From contig JBDKRG010000010.1 in NCBI GenBank assembly GCA_039683515.1, forward strand, positions 186,001-250,000: DNA of 64,000 nt. Reading direction: 5' to 3'. Under the pieces are notes generated by a model that was not told where the DNA came from, made no database searches, and saw nothing but the letters and a program-made list of their open reading frames with translations. Below are positions 45,195 through 53,827 of this stretch, piece after piece (positions within the stretch are counted from its first letter, which is position 1; each line of letters starts with the position of its first letter). The translations under genes were made by a program, and so were the position numbers. This stretch comes from JAJFUE01 sp039683515. Lineage in GTDB: Bacteria; Sumerlaeota; Sumerlaeia; MVZB01.

Positions 45195-45389
45195 ATATCT
45201 TTCCAAACTTTTCGCAGGGGTGCGCATCCAATGTTTTAAGGCGGGTCTGCCCATACGGGCCGAGCCCCCCGCCCGTGCGCGGGTAATTATATTGTAACAA
45301 GCGGCAATCGCCGGTTGATGGTTGGGCGGGAACAGAATATACCATTGAGAGAAGTTCTCGCTTTGATTTGACGTCCAGGATCGCGGCTG

Positions 45390-45605
45390 ATGCTCGAAGG
45401 GATCGAAATCCGAATTCGGCGTGACGGTTGCATCCAGTTCAGCGCCCTGTCGGCCGAGCTGCTGGAGGTCGCCGCGGCGATCTGCCCGCACGACCCCGAG
45501 ATCAAGCGCCGCCTCGAGATCATGCGCCGGGCCAAGGCGCCGAGCGCACACAAAGCCGCCCAGGAGATGACCGATGGCCCTGTCCAGACAGAGCAAGGAA
45601 ATTGA
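45390..45605 (+). CDS. small protein upstream of the Ycf46-like ATPase
   Basis: 71 residues: strand-rich N-terminus (GIEIRIRRDGCIQFSAL), then two helices. Its stop overlaps the ATPase start by 32 nt, and the ATPase ribosome site (AGGAG) lies inside it, which favours a real, translationally coupled gene. Family not recognised. Confidence 0.55.
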   Translation: MLEGIEIRIRRDGCIQFSALSAELLEVAAAICPHDPEIKRRLEIMRRAKAPSAHKAAQEMTDGPVQTEQGN

Positions 45606-47184
45606 AATCCTGATCCGCGCGCGGTACCCGATCATTTATATCGTCACGTGGGAAGAGATGCGGGCGGTCGCCGAGATCACGCGCATCGCGCAGGAGCGCG
45701 AGAAGCGCGTCCTGGAATGGTCGATCACCACCGGGCTGGCCCCGGCCGGCGCGCTGCTGCAGGCGGGCAAGCTCCGCGACCCCAAGACCAAGGACCCGCT
45801 GGCCGCGCTCGACCAGGTGATCGACGACCTCGAGCCCGCCATTTATATCTTCAAGGACCTGCACCCGTTCCTGAACCGCCAGAACAACGCCGTCGTGCGG
45901 CGGCTGCGCGAAATCGCCAACAACCTCAAGCACACGCAGAAGACCGTCATCGTCATCGCCCCCTGCTCGGACGTGCCGATGGAGCTGGAGAAGGACGTGA
46001 CGGTCATCGATTTCGACATGCCCGGCCACGACGAGATCGACGGGCTCCTGACCCGCATCCAAGGCGACGTCGTCAACAACCCCAACATCCAGGTTGAGCT
46101 CGACCTCGAGACGCGGGAGAAGCTGATCGCGGCGGCGCTCGGTCTCACGCTCACCGAGGCCGAGAACGTCTTCGCCAAGGCGCTGGTCACCGCGCGCAAG
46201 CTCGACGTCAGCCAGATCCGCCACATCTTCGAGGAAAAAAAGCAGATCATCCGCAAGAGCGGCCTGCTCGAATACATCGAGACCGGCGGCGACCTCAGCG
46301 GCGTCGGCGGCCTCGACAAGCTCAAGGACTGGCTCCGCAAGCGCACGATCGCGCTCTCGAGCCAGGCGCGCCAGTTCGGCCTGCCGGCCCCCCGCGGGAT
46401 CCTGCTGCTCGGCGTCCAGGGCTGCGGCAAGTCCCTCACGGCCAAGACGATCGGGCAGCTGTGGAACCAGCCGCTCATGCGCTTCGACGTCGGCCGCGTC
46501 TTCAACAGCCTCGTCGGCACGAGCGAAAGCAACATCCGGCGCGCGATCCAGGTCGTCGAGTCGGTCTCGCCCGCCATCCTGTGGATCGACGAGATCGACA
46601 AGGCGTTCTCGCGCCAGAGCGGCAATACCGACGGCGGCACCTCGACGCGCGTGTTCGGCACGTTCCTGACGTGGCTGTCGGAGAAGAAGTCGCCGGTCTT
46701 CGTCGTCGCCACCGCCAACGACATCCGCAACCTCCCGCCCGAGCTGCTGCGCAAGGGGCGCCTCGACGAGATCTTCTTCGTCGACCTGCCGAGCCACTGG
46801 GAGAGGACGGACATATTTCGCATCCATCTGGCGAAGCGCAAGCGCAACCCGGCCAAGTTCGACCTGGATGCGCTCGCAAAAAGCAGCGAGGGGTTCAGCG
46901 GCGCGGAAATCGAGGAGTGCATTGTCTCGGCCCTGTTCGATTCGTTCTACGAGCGGCACGACGTCACGACCGAGGTGATCCTGAATGCGATCCGCCAGAC
47001 CGTGCCGCTCTCCAAGACGATGCAGGAGGAGATCAACTTCGTTCGAACCTGGTGCGAGGGGCGCGCGCGCAACGCCACGAGCCTCGAGGCGTCGCTGCCG
47101 GGCATCCAGCCGGCCGGCGCATTGACATCCCTATCAGGATCAACCCAGACCATACTCGACAAGGAGGGTGAAGCATGTCAGTGA
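45574..47184 (+). CDS. Ycf46-like AAA+ ATPase
   Basis: 536 residues. An N-terminal domain (residues 1-240, YPIIYIVTWEE; LEPAIYIFKDLHPFL) precedes one AAA module: Walker A LLGVQGCGKSLTAK near 279, Walker B AILWIDEIDKAF near 335, sensor VFVVATAND and arginine finger region LLRKGRLDEIFFVDLP. This is the Ycf46/YjoB-like arrangement with an inactive-looking first module and no protease domain. The start has AGGAG 7 nt upstream. The DUF1257-like gene overlaps it by 10 nt. Probable role: remodelling ATPase working with the DUF1257/DUF2997 partners. Confidence 0.88.
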   Translation: MALSRQSKEIEILIRARYPIIYIVTWEEMRAVAEITRIAQEREKRVLEWSITTGLAPAGALLQAGKLRDPKTKDPLAALDQVIDDLEPAIYIFKDLHPFLNRQNNAVVRRLREIANNLKHTQKTVIVIAPCSDVPMELEKDVTVIDFDMPGHDEIDGLLTRIQGDVVNNPNIQVELDLETREKLIAAALGLTLTEAENVFAKALVTARKLDVSQIRHIFEEKKQIIRKSGLLEYIETGGDLSGVGGLDKLKDWLRKRTIALSSQARQFGLPAPRGILLLGVQGCGKSLTAKTIGQLWNQPLMRFDVGRVFNSLVGTSESNIRRAIQVVESVSPAILWIDEIDKAFSRQSGNTDGGTSTRVFGTFLTWLSEKKSPVFVVATANDIRNLPPELLRKGRLDEIFFVDLPSHWERTDIFRIHLAKRKRNPAKFDLDALAKSSEGFSGAEIEECIVSALFDSFYERHDVTTEVILNAIRQTVPLSKTMQEEINFVRTWCEGRARNATSLEASLPGIQPAGALTSLSGSTQTILDKEGEACQ

Positions 47185-47648
47185 TATTTTTCCTAGCCCC
47201 GGCGATCATCACCGGATGGCCCGCGATCACGGCCGCGGCGGCCGCCGCCGCGACAACCATGGGCCTGAACATGGCCAAGGAGGCGCAGGAAATTGCCAGC
47301 GAACTGAACCAGAAGGCCGACCGCAAGACCAAGGTCGACCTCGAAGTCGGCAACAGCGAGGTCCTTTCGGAGAACGTCGGCAGCGAGCAGATCGTGCTGC
47401 GCAAGGGCGCCATGACGCTGCGGGTCTATCGCGACGAGCGCAACCAGCTCCGCTGCTGCGTCGAGGGCGAAAACCACACCAAGGCCGAGCTCGAGGAGTT
47501 TGGCCACCAGGTCATCGACAAGATCACGCAGACCTACATCTACAACCGGGTCGTGACGGAGCTCAAGGCGCGCGGCCTCGAGATCCAGACCGAAGAAGTC
47601 ACCGCCGACCAGTCGGTGCACATCCACGTCCGCAACACACTGGAGTGA
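47175..47648 (+). CDS. DUF1257 (Ycf35)-like protein
   Basis: 157 residues. An apolar Ala-rich N-terminal stretch (ITGWPAITAAAAAAATTMG) is followed by the alpha/beta domain whose C-terminus KITQTYIYNRVVTELKARGLEIQTEEV matches the DUF1257/Ycf35 pattern as I remember it. The start has AAGGAGG 7 nt upstream and overlaps the ATPase stop. DUF1257 commonly co-occurs with Ycf46-type ATPases and DUF2997, as here. Confidence 0.65.
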   Translation: MSVIFFLAPAIITGWPAITAAAAAAATTMGLNMAKEAQEIASELNQKADRKTKVDLEVGNSEVLSENVGSEQIVLRKGAMTLRVYRDERNQLRCCVEGENHTKAELEEFGHQVIDKITQTYIYNRVVTELKARGLEIQTEEVTADQSVHIHVRNTLE

Positions 47649-47653
47649 CGGCC

Positions 47654-47866
47654 ATGCAGCAACACCATATCGACATCGAGATCCGGCCCGACGGCGAGGT
47701 CAAGGTCCACATCGAGGGCGCCAAGGGCAAGCAGTGCATCAAGTACCAGGAGCTGTTCAAGCAGATCGTCGGCGAGGTCAAGGAGGAACAGCTCACGCAC
47801 GAGTATTACGAGCCCGACCCCCGCGTGATGGTCGACATCGAGAACCAGCAGCATATTCACCATTGA
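47654..47866 (+). CDS. DUF2997-like small protein
   Basis: 70 residues starting MQQHHIDIEIRPDGEVKVHIEG, then a helix and EYYEPDPRVMVDIE. This matches the DUF2997 pattern (strand-strand-helix with an xIRPDG start). It lies 5 bp after the DUF1257-like stop, in the same operon. Likely a small partner of the ATPase/DUF1257 pair. Confidence 0.72.
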   Translation: MQQHHIDIEIRPDGEVKVHIEGAKGKQCIKYQELFKQIVGEVKEEQLTHEYYEPDPRVMVDIENQQHIHH

Positions 47867-47881
47867 GCGGAGTGATCGTTC

Positions 47882-48949
47882 ATGCAGTGCAGGCGCTGCG
47901 GATTCGAGAACATGCCGGGGATCACGACGTGCATGCGCTGCAACTCGGCGCTAGTCGCGGAGAAAATCAACGTGCATCCGCCGCGGGCCGGCTGGCGCAA
48001 GCCGTTCCGGCCGCTGTTCTACGTCCGCAACCGGATTGTTTCGCGCTTTTCCACTGTGTTCGCGCCGATCAATCTCGGGATACAAAGCACGAAATCCATG
48101 CACGGGATCTTCCTGGCGGCGCTTTCGATCATCCCGGGGTTGGGCCATCTGATTTCCGGCCAGTGGCGCGCCTTGCTTTGGCAGTGGCCGGCGTGGGCCG
48201 CCTCGACCGCCGCCTCCGCCTTTTTCTTCGGAAGCGAAATCACCGGCTTTTTCGTCGGCCTGATGATCGCGCTGCATGTGTGGATCATCTGCGATGCCGG
48301 CAAGCTGCGCAAATTGTTCGCGGCCTTCACCTCCCGGCTGGTGTTCGTGTTGGCGTTTTGCGTGTTGGTGATCTTGTTCTATGCCGGTCTGCGCACCGTG
48401 ATCGAACGGGACTGGATCTTCGGCGTCACGATCCCGTTCGACCTGCCGGCCGACGGGTTGCGCGGCCGGGATTTCGTCTATTTTCGACGGCATCCGTATG
48501 AACGGGACAAACCGCGGCGGGGCGATATCTTGCATTACAATATCCAAGGCCGGCCGGGCCCGGAGTCGGTCAGTGTTGGCAAAGTGTTCGGCCTGCCCCG
48601 CGAACATATCAAGGCGAAGGCCGGCAAGCTGACCGTCACCGCGCCCGACGGGACCATTACCGTTTACAACATCCGGGCGTGTGACGTCCTGTTCCCGATC
48701 GATCTGACGCTGCAGGAAACCGAGTATTGGTGCCTGCCCATCGGGATGTCGATGGGCCAGGGGGGCGAGCAAATGGGGCAGAGGCAAATGTTGGGCATGA
48801 CATATGACCAAATGGGGCGGGTCACGCCGGCTTGGATCAATGGCCGGGGCTGGGCCGTCTACCACCCGCTTTGGGAGCACGAATGGATGCGGCACCAGCC
48901 TTTGCCGGCCCTTCCGGCTCCCGCCGCCGATCCCGACCAGGCTTTATGA
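47882..48949 (+). CDS. zinc-ribbon membrane protein with degenerate signal-peptidase-like domain
   Basis: 355 residues. Zinc ribbon CRRCGFENMPGITTCMRC at 3-20; three or four membrane segments between about 75 and 180; and a C-terminal domain of about 130 residues with RRGDILHYNIQGRPG and VGKVFGLPREHIKAKAGKLTV, typical of S26 signal peptidase I (RGDIVxF; VKRVVGLPGD). The SMxPTL nucleophile region expected before it reads GVTIPFDLPADGL with no Ser, so catalysis is doubtful. It follows DUF2997 by 15 bp and may anchor or sense something for the AAA complex at the membrane. Confidence 0.72.
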   Translation: MQCRRCGFENMPGITTCMRCNSALVAEKINVHPPRAGWRKPFRPLFYVRNRIVSRFSTVFAPINLGIQSTKSMHGIFLAALSIIPGLGHLISGQWRALLWQWPAWAASTAASAFFFGSEITGFFVGLMIALHVWIICDAGKLRKLFAAFTSRLVFVLAFCVLVILFYAGLRTVIERDWIFGVTIPFDLPADGLRGRDFVYFRRHPYERDKPRRGDILHYNIQGRPGPESVSVGKVFGLPREHIKAKAGKLTVTAPDGTITVYNIRACDVLFPIDLTLQETEYWCLPIGMSMGQGGEQMGQRQMLGMTYDQMGRVTPAWINGRGWAVYHPLWEHEWMRHQPLPALPAPAADPDQAL

Positions 48950-49045
48950 CATGCGCGTGAAATAATATGTGCATTTCGGCCGCTTTCTTGGCACCATTTT
49001 CATCAGGAATACGACACCCGACATTCGGTTTTTCGGACGTTTCAC

Positions 49046-49837
49046 ATGGGCCGTTTTGATCAGCTCGAATTCGACGACGGGGAACCCCGCAAAAAAGTCG
49101 ACAAGCAGGAGAAGGAGGAGAATCCGTTCCTGGGGTCGACGGGGACGCCGATCCGCGACTCGCGCTATTTCTGCCGCGAGGCCGACGTTCAGTTCCGGCT
49201 GGGCAACCTCGAGCCGGCGCTGCGCGAATACTCGCGCGCGCTCGAGCAGGACAGCGCGATGTTCGAGGGCTGGCTCGGCCAGGTGCGCGTGCTCCTCGAG
49301 ACCGGCGAATACAAGGAAGCGGACCTGTGGGCCAACAAGGCGCTCGAGCTTTTCCCGGAGCAGGCCGACCTGCTCGCCGTCAAGGCGATCGCGCTCCTGC
49401 GGATGGGGAACAAGCCGGCCGCGCTCGGCATGTCCGACCGCGCCCTCGCCAGCAAGGGGACGACCTCGTTCGTGTGGCTCGCGCGGGCCGAGGTCCTGTT
49501 CGCCAGCCGCAAGCCGATGGGCGACCACTGCCTGGCCAAGGCGGTCGAGCTGGACAAGACCGGCTGGGCCAACTGGGAAGTGTCGCGGCTGCTGCGGCGT
49601 TACAAAAAGACTTCGAAGGCGGTCCCGTTCGCGCAGGAGGCGACAAGGCTTTTGCCGGCGGAGGCGGGCGCGTGGCTCGAGCTCGCGCACTGCCAGCTGG
49701 CCCTGAAAAACCGCGACGCGAAGCATTCGCTCGATCAGGCCGTGGAGCTGAGCCGCGACTGCATCGTGGCCAGGCGCCTCCTCGAGCGCTACCGCACGCC
49801 GGGCCTCCTGGGGCTGTTCATGTTCTGGAAGGAGTAA
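49046..49837 (+). CDS. TPR repeat protein
   Basis: 263 residues. Five or six TPR units from about residue 38, such as EADVQFRLGNLEPALREYSRALEQD and ALLRMGNKPAALGMSDRALASK. N-terminal 30 residues are charged and disordered; there is no signal peptide. It is transcribed in the direction of pilT, 10 bp upstream, and may scaffold the preceding ATPase group or the pilus machinery. Confidence 0.8.
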   Translation: MGRFDQLEFDDGEPRKKVDKQEKEENPFLGSTGTPIRDSRYFCREADVQFRLGNLEPALREYSRALEQDSAMFEGWLGQVRVLLETGEYKEADLWANKALELFPEQADLLAVKAIALLRMGNKPAALGMSDRALASKGTTSFVWLARAEVLFASRKPMGDHCLAKAVELDKTGWANWEVSRLLRRYKKTSKAVPFAQEATRLLPAEAGAWLELAHCQLALKNRDAKHSLDQAVELSRDCIVARRLLERYRTPGLLGLFMFWKE

Positions 49838-49847
49838 TGGTCACACG

Positions 49848-50948
49848 ATGGATTCGCAACAGGCACAAAAATACTTCTCGGCCATTCTCGGCCATGCGCA
49901 CAAGCTGCACGCCTCGGACGTGCACCTCGTCGCGGGGCTGTCGCCGGCCTACCGCGTCCACGGCGAGATCGTGCTGGCCGACGCGCCGCCGATCCCCGCC
50001 GAGCAGCTGCGCGAAATCATCTACTCGATGCTCAACGACGTGCAGCGCGCCACGCTCGAGCACGACCTCGAGCTGTGTTTTTCGATCGCCGACGATCTGC
50101 GCAACCGGTTCCGCGTGACCATTTACTATCACGCCAGCAGCCCCGAAATGGCGATCCGGCGCTGCTCGGCCGACATCCCCACCCGCGAGCAGCTCGGCCT
50201 GCCCAAGATCGTCGAGGAGTTCGCGCGCCGCCGCTCGGGGCTCGTGCTCGTGACCGGCCCGACCGGCGTCGGCAAGACCACCACGCTCAGTTTCATGATC
50301 GACCTCGTCAACAGCGAGCGCCGCTGCAAGATCGTCACGATCGAGGACCCGATCGAATACATCCACAGCCACAAGCGCGCCATCGTCATCCAGCAGGAGC
50401 TGCGCAGCGACGTCCGCTCGTTCTCGGCCGCGCTGCGCAACGTCCTGCGCCAGGACCCGGACGTCATCGTCGTCGGCGAGATGCGCGACCTGGAAACCAT
50501 CGAGACCGCGCTGACCGCCGCCGAAACCGGCCACCTCGTCCTCGCCACGCTGCACACCCCCAACGCGCAGCAGACGATCGAGCGCATCGTGAGCGCCTTC
50601 CCCGGCAACCAGCAGAACCAGATCATCGCGCAGCTCTCCAACTCGCTGCAGGGGGTCGTGGCGCAGCTGCTGCTGCCGCGCGCCGACAAGAAGGGGCGCG
50701 TGCTGGCCTGCGAGATCCTCATCGCGAATTCCGCCGTGCGGACCCACATCCGCGACAACTCGATCCACCAGATCTCGTCGGTCATCCAGATGAGCAAGCG
50801 GTTCGGCATGCAGTCGATGGACATGTCGCTGGCCGAGCTCTACGAGCGCGGCGACATCAGCTACGACATGGCCAACACCCACGCGCTCGACTCGACCAAC
50901 ATCAAGCCCCCCAAGGGCGGAATCCTCGCCGGGCTGAACTCGGATTGA
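49848..50948 (+). CDS. pilT: PilT/PilU-family type IV pilus retraction ATPase
   Basis: 366 residues, hexameric secretion ATPase of the PilT group. N-terminal ASDVHLVAGLSPAYRVHGEI is the typical PilT start; Walker A GPTGVGKTTT near 139; Asp box IVTIEDPIEYIH; Walker B ILVGEMRD-type VIVVGEMRDLETI; His box TGHLVLATLHTPNA. The C-terminal AIRD-like patch reads THIRDN. Role: depolymerises pilins for twitching or DNA uptake. The pilin duplication 9 kb upstream is a natural client. Confidence 0.95.
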   Translation: MDSQQAQKYFSAILGHAHKLHASDVHLVAGLSPAYRVHGEIVLADAPPIPAEQLREIIYSMLNDVQRATLEHDLELCFSIADDLRNRFRVTIYYHASSPEMAIRRCSADIPTREQLGLPKIVEEFARRRSGLVLVTGPTGVGKTTTLSFMIDLVNSERRCKIVTIEDPIEYIHSHKRAIVIQQELRSDVRSFSAALRNVLRQDPDVIVVGEMRDLETIETALTAAETGHLVLATLHTPNAQQTIERIVSAFPGNQQNQIIAQLSNSLQGVVAQLLLPRADKKGRVLACEILIANSAVRTHIRDNSIHQISSVIQMSKRFGMQSMDMSLAELYERGDISYDMANTHALDSTNIKPPKGGILAGLNSD

Positions 50949-50957
50949 TTCTCGGAC

Positions 50958-52709
50958 TTACTCCTTCACGACGAGAAGCATCGGGTGATGTTTGGATCTG
51001 TTTAATTCCATATTTTCAGCGATGACGCCTTCTCCTTCGCGGCTGACGAATTCGTAGCCGGACCAGTTCTTCAGGTCACCGGAAAGATTCTCATTTATAA
51101 AATGCAGCATGATGCCGCGGACGGGCGTTTTGGATTGCATGTGCGCTAGAACGATAGGCGTCACGTCGAACACCTTCCAGCCTTCGCCGGGTGTCATGTC
51201 GAACTTCGCCACCGGCTGCTTCGCGGTCGGCGGCTGTGTTTTCCAGGATACATCCTCGGTCCAGTTGGCGTTGATCTCGGTTGCGGCGATCGCACCCTTT
51301 GTATCGGCATCGTTCGTAAACCGGTAGGTGGTCTTGCGCGAATACATGGCCAGCAGGTATTTGTAGCCGGGTTTCAACTCTTCGAGCGGAACGTCCGGCC
51401 AGCTCAGCAGCGTCCGCACGCCGCCATCATTATTCGCGATGCAAATGTTGTCCACGTCGCCATGATTCCAGTCGGGCAGGTATTTCAAAATCATGGCGTC
51501 TTTGTCGACCGGCAGGATGCGCTGAAGCTTGTCACCGAAAGACGCGGTGAACCCTTGATCGACATAATTGCTTTCGACCCCCGACTTGACGAGGAGCTCA
51601 TTCAAGCGGACTTTCTCAAGAAGATTCTGGGGCAGTTGAAATTTCAACCGATTCATTCCAGGCTGAACGTGCAACACCGGCCGGGATTCTCTGTTATAAG
51701 AACGCGACTCCAGCAAGAGATATTGATTCGCGCTGCCCTCGTTTTTGCAAAAAACATCGATTCTGGAGATGAAGGGATCCTTCGCCCATAAATTGATCTG
51801 CTTGACGTCCGAATCCAGGAAGATGTCAATGCTTCGGTCTCTTTGCAGATAGCCCATGTAAAGCTTCCCCGAAGGCGTGACGACGATCGGTTTGGGCTCG
51901 TAATTGAAAGGCATATCGTTTACAACCAGCGGTTCATACTCGAGCCACAGGCGAACCGCGATGTCGGCGGCCTTCAGTTCGTCGGGCAAATCGAACGACA
52001 CCGTCGCCGTTGCCGTCGTGACGTCCGGAACAACAATGGTTTCATCGCGCTGATCGCCGGCATAAAGAACGACTGCTTTGTATCCCATCAAACCGGGATC
52101 GGAACCGGTGCCGACCTGAATGCCGTACGAACCCGGGCGCATTGGACCGAATTTGGCGATGCCGGATGAATCCAGCTGCCCCTTCAGATCGGCCTGGGTT
52201 CCAGGATTAAACGCTTCGCCATATACTTTTAGCCAAGCTTTCGCGGGCGGGCCGTCGGGCGTGTTCCGCGTGCACTTGATGGTCAGGTTCGCCATGTTGT
52301 TGACGGCCGGAGCGGCCTGCGCCTTGCCGATCCGCTCGAGCGCGCTGACCAGGGCGAGGTTGCTCTGGCGCGACTGCTCGGAAATCCTGTAGACCATCAC
52401 GGCGGCGAAAATGATCACCACGGCGAGCAGGATATTGACGGCGACGATCAGTCGGTCTCGCATGATGTGCTCCTTCATGGCTTGCATCCAAAGTTTGCGC
52501 GCGATTCGGCCTGGGTTGCCGAACCGCTCGATGGCGGCGGCGCGGGCCTGCGCGTCGCCCAGGCCGCGGGCGCGCTCGCGCTCGATCGAGCAGGCCAGGT
52601 GATCGGCCAGCTCGTCCTCGATGTCGCGGCGCAGGCTGCGCGGCTCGCGCTCGTGCGGCCCCGGCATCGCCCGCCGCAGCTCTTCGCACAGCGATTCAGG
52701 CAACTCCAT
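50958..52709 (-). CDS. HAAS/permease-prefix-domain membrane protein with a large extracytoplasmic part
   Basis: 583 residues. Residues 1-75 form the HAAS-type domain found after PadR genes (RRDIEDELADHLACSIERERARG, AIERFGNPGRIARKLW). One membrane helix follows (LIVAVNILLAVVIIFAAVMVY). The 480-residue remainder is beta-rich: a Ig-like domain, and a C-terminal DNRLRE-like domain (TEINANWTEDVSWKTQPP, VFDVTPIV). Usual HAAS genes carry ABC permease segments; here the output is a large surface/periplasmic module. It overlaps the PadR gene by 14 nt. Confidence 0.8.
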   Translation of the reverse strand: MELPESLCEELRRAMPGPHEREPRSLRRDIEDELADHLACSIERERARGLGDAQARAAAIERFGNPGRIARKLWMQAMKEHIMRDRLIVAVNILLAVVIIFAAVMVYRISEQSRQSNLALVSALERIGKAQAAPAVNNMANLTIKCTRNTPDGPPAKAWLKVYGEAFNPGTQADLKGQLDSSGIAKFGPMRPGSYGIQVGTGSDPGLMGYKAVVLYAGDQRDETIVVPDVTTATATVSFDLPDELKAADIAVRLWLEYEPLVVNDMPFNYEPKPIVVTPSGKLYMGYLQRDRSIDIFLDSDVKQINLWAKDPFISRIDVFCKNEGSANQYLLLESRSYNRESRPVLHVQPGMNRLKFQLPQNLLEKVRLNELLVKSGVESNYVDQGFTASFGDKLQRILPVDKDAMILKYLPDWNHGDVDNICIANNDGGVRTLLSWPDVPLEELKPGYKYLLAMYSRKTTYRFTNDADTKGAIAATEINANWTEDVSWKTQPPTAKQPVAKFDMTPGEGWKVFDVTPIVLAHMQSKTPVRGIMLHFINENLSGDLKNWSGYEFVSREGEGVIAENMELNRSKHHPMLLVVKE

Positions 52710-53034
52710 AGGTCGCGTCCCCCAGCACGTGCGCCACGCCCGTTGCGAACTCGCCCCACTCCTTGCGCCGGGCCGCCAGCGCGCGCTCGCCGGCCGCGGT
52801 CAGCTTGTAATACTTGCGGCGGCGCCCCTCGTCGGTCTCGACCCAGTAGGAGGTCAGGAGCTTCTGGCTCTCGAGCCGGTGCAGGCAAGGGTAGAGGCTT
52901 CCCTCCTTGAGGTCGAATGTCCCCTGCGAGCGCTCCAGCACGGTCTGCGAAATCTGGTAGCCATACGTGGGCCCGCGGCTGATGACGTCCATGATCATCA
53001 TGTCGACGGTCCCCCAAAGCAGTCGGGAATCCAT
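52696..53034 (-). CDS. PadR-family transcriptional regulator
   Basis: 112 residues, winged helix with the PadR hallmark PTYGYQISQTV and LKEGSLYPCLHRLE followed by YWVETDEGRRRKYYKLTAAG. The ATG at 53034 is preferred over a GTG three codons upstream because GAGGTG lies 6 nt before it. It regulates the overlapping HAAS gene, as in many PadR-HAAS pairs. An inverted repeat lies just upstream. Confidence 0.93.
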   Translation of the reverse strand: MDSRLLWGTVDMMIMDVISRGPTYGYQISQTVLERSQGTFDLKEGSLYPCLHRLESQKLLTSYWVETDEGRRRKYYKLTAAGERALAARRKEWGEFATGVAHVLGDATYGVA

Positions 53035-53056
53035 GGCAGGCACCTCACCGGTGAAC

Positions 53057-53079
53057 TATACAACGACGTCCTAGGTATA
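53057..53079 (-). promoter_or_regulatory. candidate PadR operator
   Basis: TATAC (53057-53061) and GTATA (53075-53079) are inverted with a 13 bp spacer. They overlap a TATAGT -10-like box upstream of the PadR gene, where autorepression would be expected. Confidence 0.45.
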
Positions 53080-53173
53080 AAGCATAGGCCCTCTATGTAT
53101 TTCGCGTCAACAAGAAAATATCCCGGGCTCGCCGAACCCGGGATCGCATCTATTCAGGGCGCGGTGATTCAAG

Positions 53174-53791
53174 TCACCACACCGACCCATATCCCAACGC
53201 ATGCCGGATGAACAGATAGCTGATGACCGCGGCGAGCCACGCGCCCGCCAGCCACGCCTCCTTGCGGCGCGGCCAGTCGAGCTCGCGCGTGGCGAGGTGG
53301 TAGCTGAACGTCACGCCGAAGATAAACCAGTCGAACGACGTGACGATGTCGAAGCTGTATTCGTGCTTGCTGAACGGCCAGTAGGGCTGCAGGTTGCCGT
53401 AGCCGGTGATCACGTCGCCGAGCCAGTGCATCGCGGCGGCGACCGCGGCGATGAGCAGAAGGAGCCCCCACGGCGCGCGCGGCGAAATGGGCTCGGGCGC
53501 CAGGTTCGCCGTCAGGAACCACCCGAACCGCCGCGAAACCCTGACGTACCCGATCACCCGCACGAGCGCCGCCGACAGCACGACCCAGAAGACGAGCATC
53601 CAGATGCAGTGCGTGAACACGCGATGGAACCGGCCGTAGGCGTCGGGCCCGATGAAGAACAGCCACGAGTCGCTGTCCATCAGCATGCTGCCGCCGATCC
53701 CGGCGAGCGTCGCCTGCGGGAGGAGTTCCTTCCTGGGCGTGACGAGCCGCGCGGTGGCGGCGCCGACGAGGCTGTGCGTGATGAAGTCCAT
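53174..53791 (-). CDS. YdjM/DUF457-like membrane-bound metal-dependent hydrolase
   Basis: 205 residues with four or five membrane helices. The metal-binding signatures are MDFITHSLVGA at the N-terminus, DSDSWLFF, RFHRVFTHCIW and MHWLGDVITGYG: His and Asp residues on membrane faces, as in the YdjM/DUF457 family whose substrates include lipids. Length is typical of the family. It seems monocistronic, convergent with nothing. Confidence 0.82.
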   Translation of the reverse strand: MDFITHSLVGAATARLVTPRKELLPQATLAGIGGSMLMDSDSWLFFIGPDAYGRFHRVFTHCIWMLVFWVVLSAALVRVIGYVRVSRRFGWFLTANLAPEPISPRAPWGLLLLIAAVAAAMHWLGDVITGYGNLQPYWPFSKHEYSFDIVTSFDWFIFGVTFSYHLATRELDWPRRKEAWLAGAWLAAVISYLFIRHALGYGSVW

Positions 53792-53827
53792 TCGAAGTCC
53801 TTAGGTCCTTTGAGTCCTTTGGGTCAT

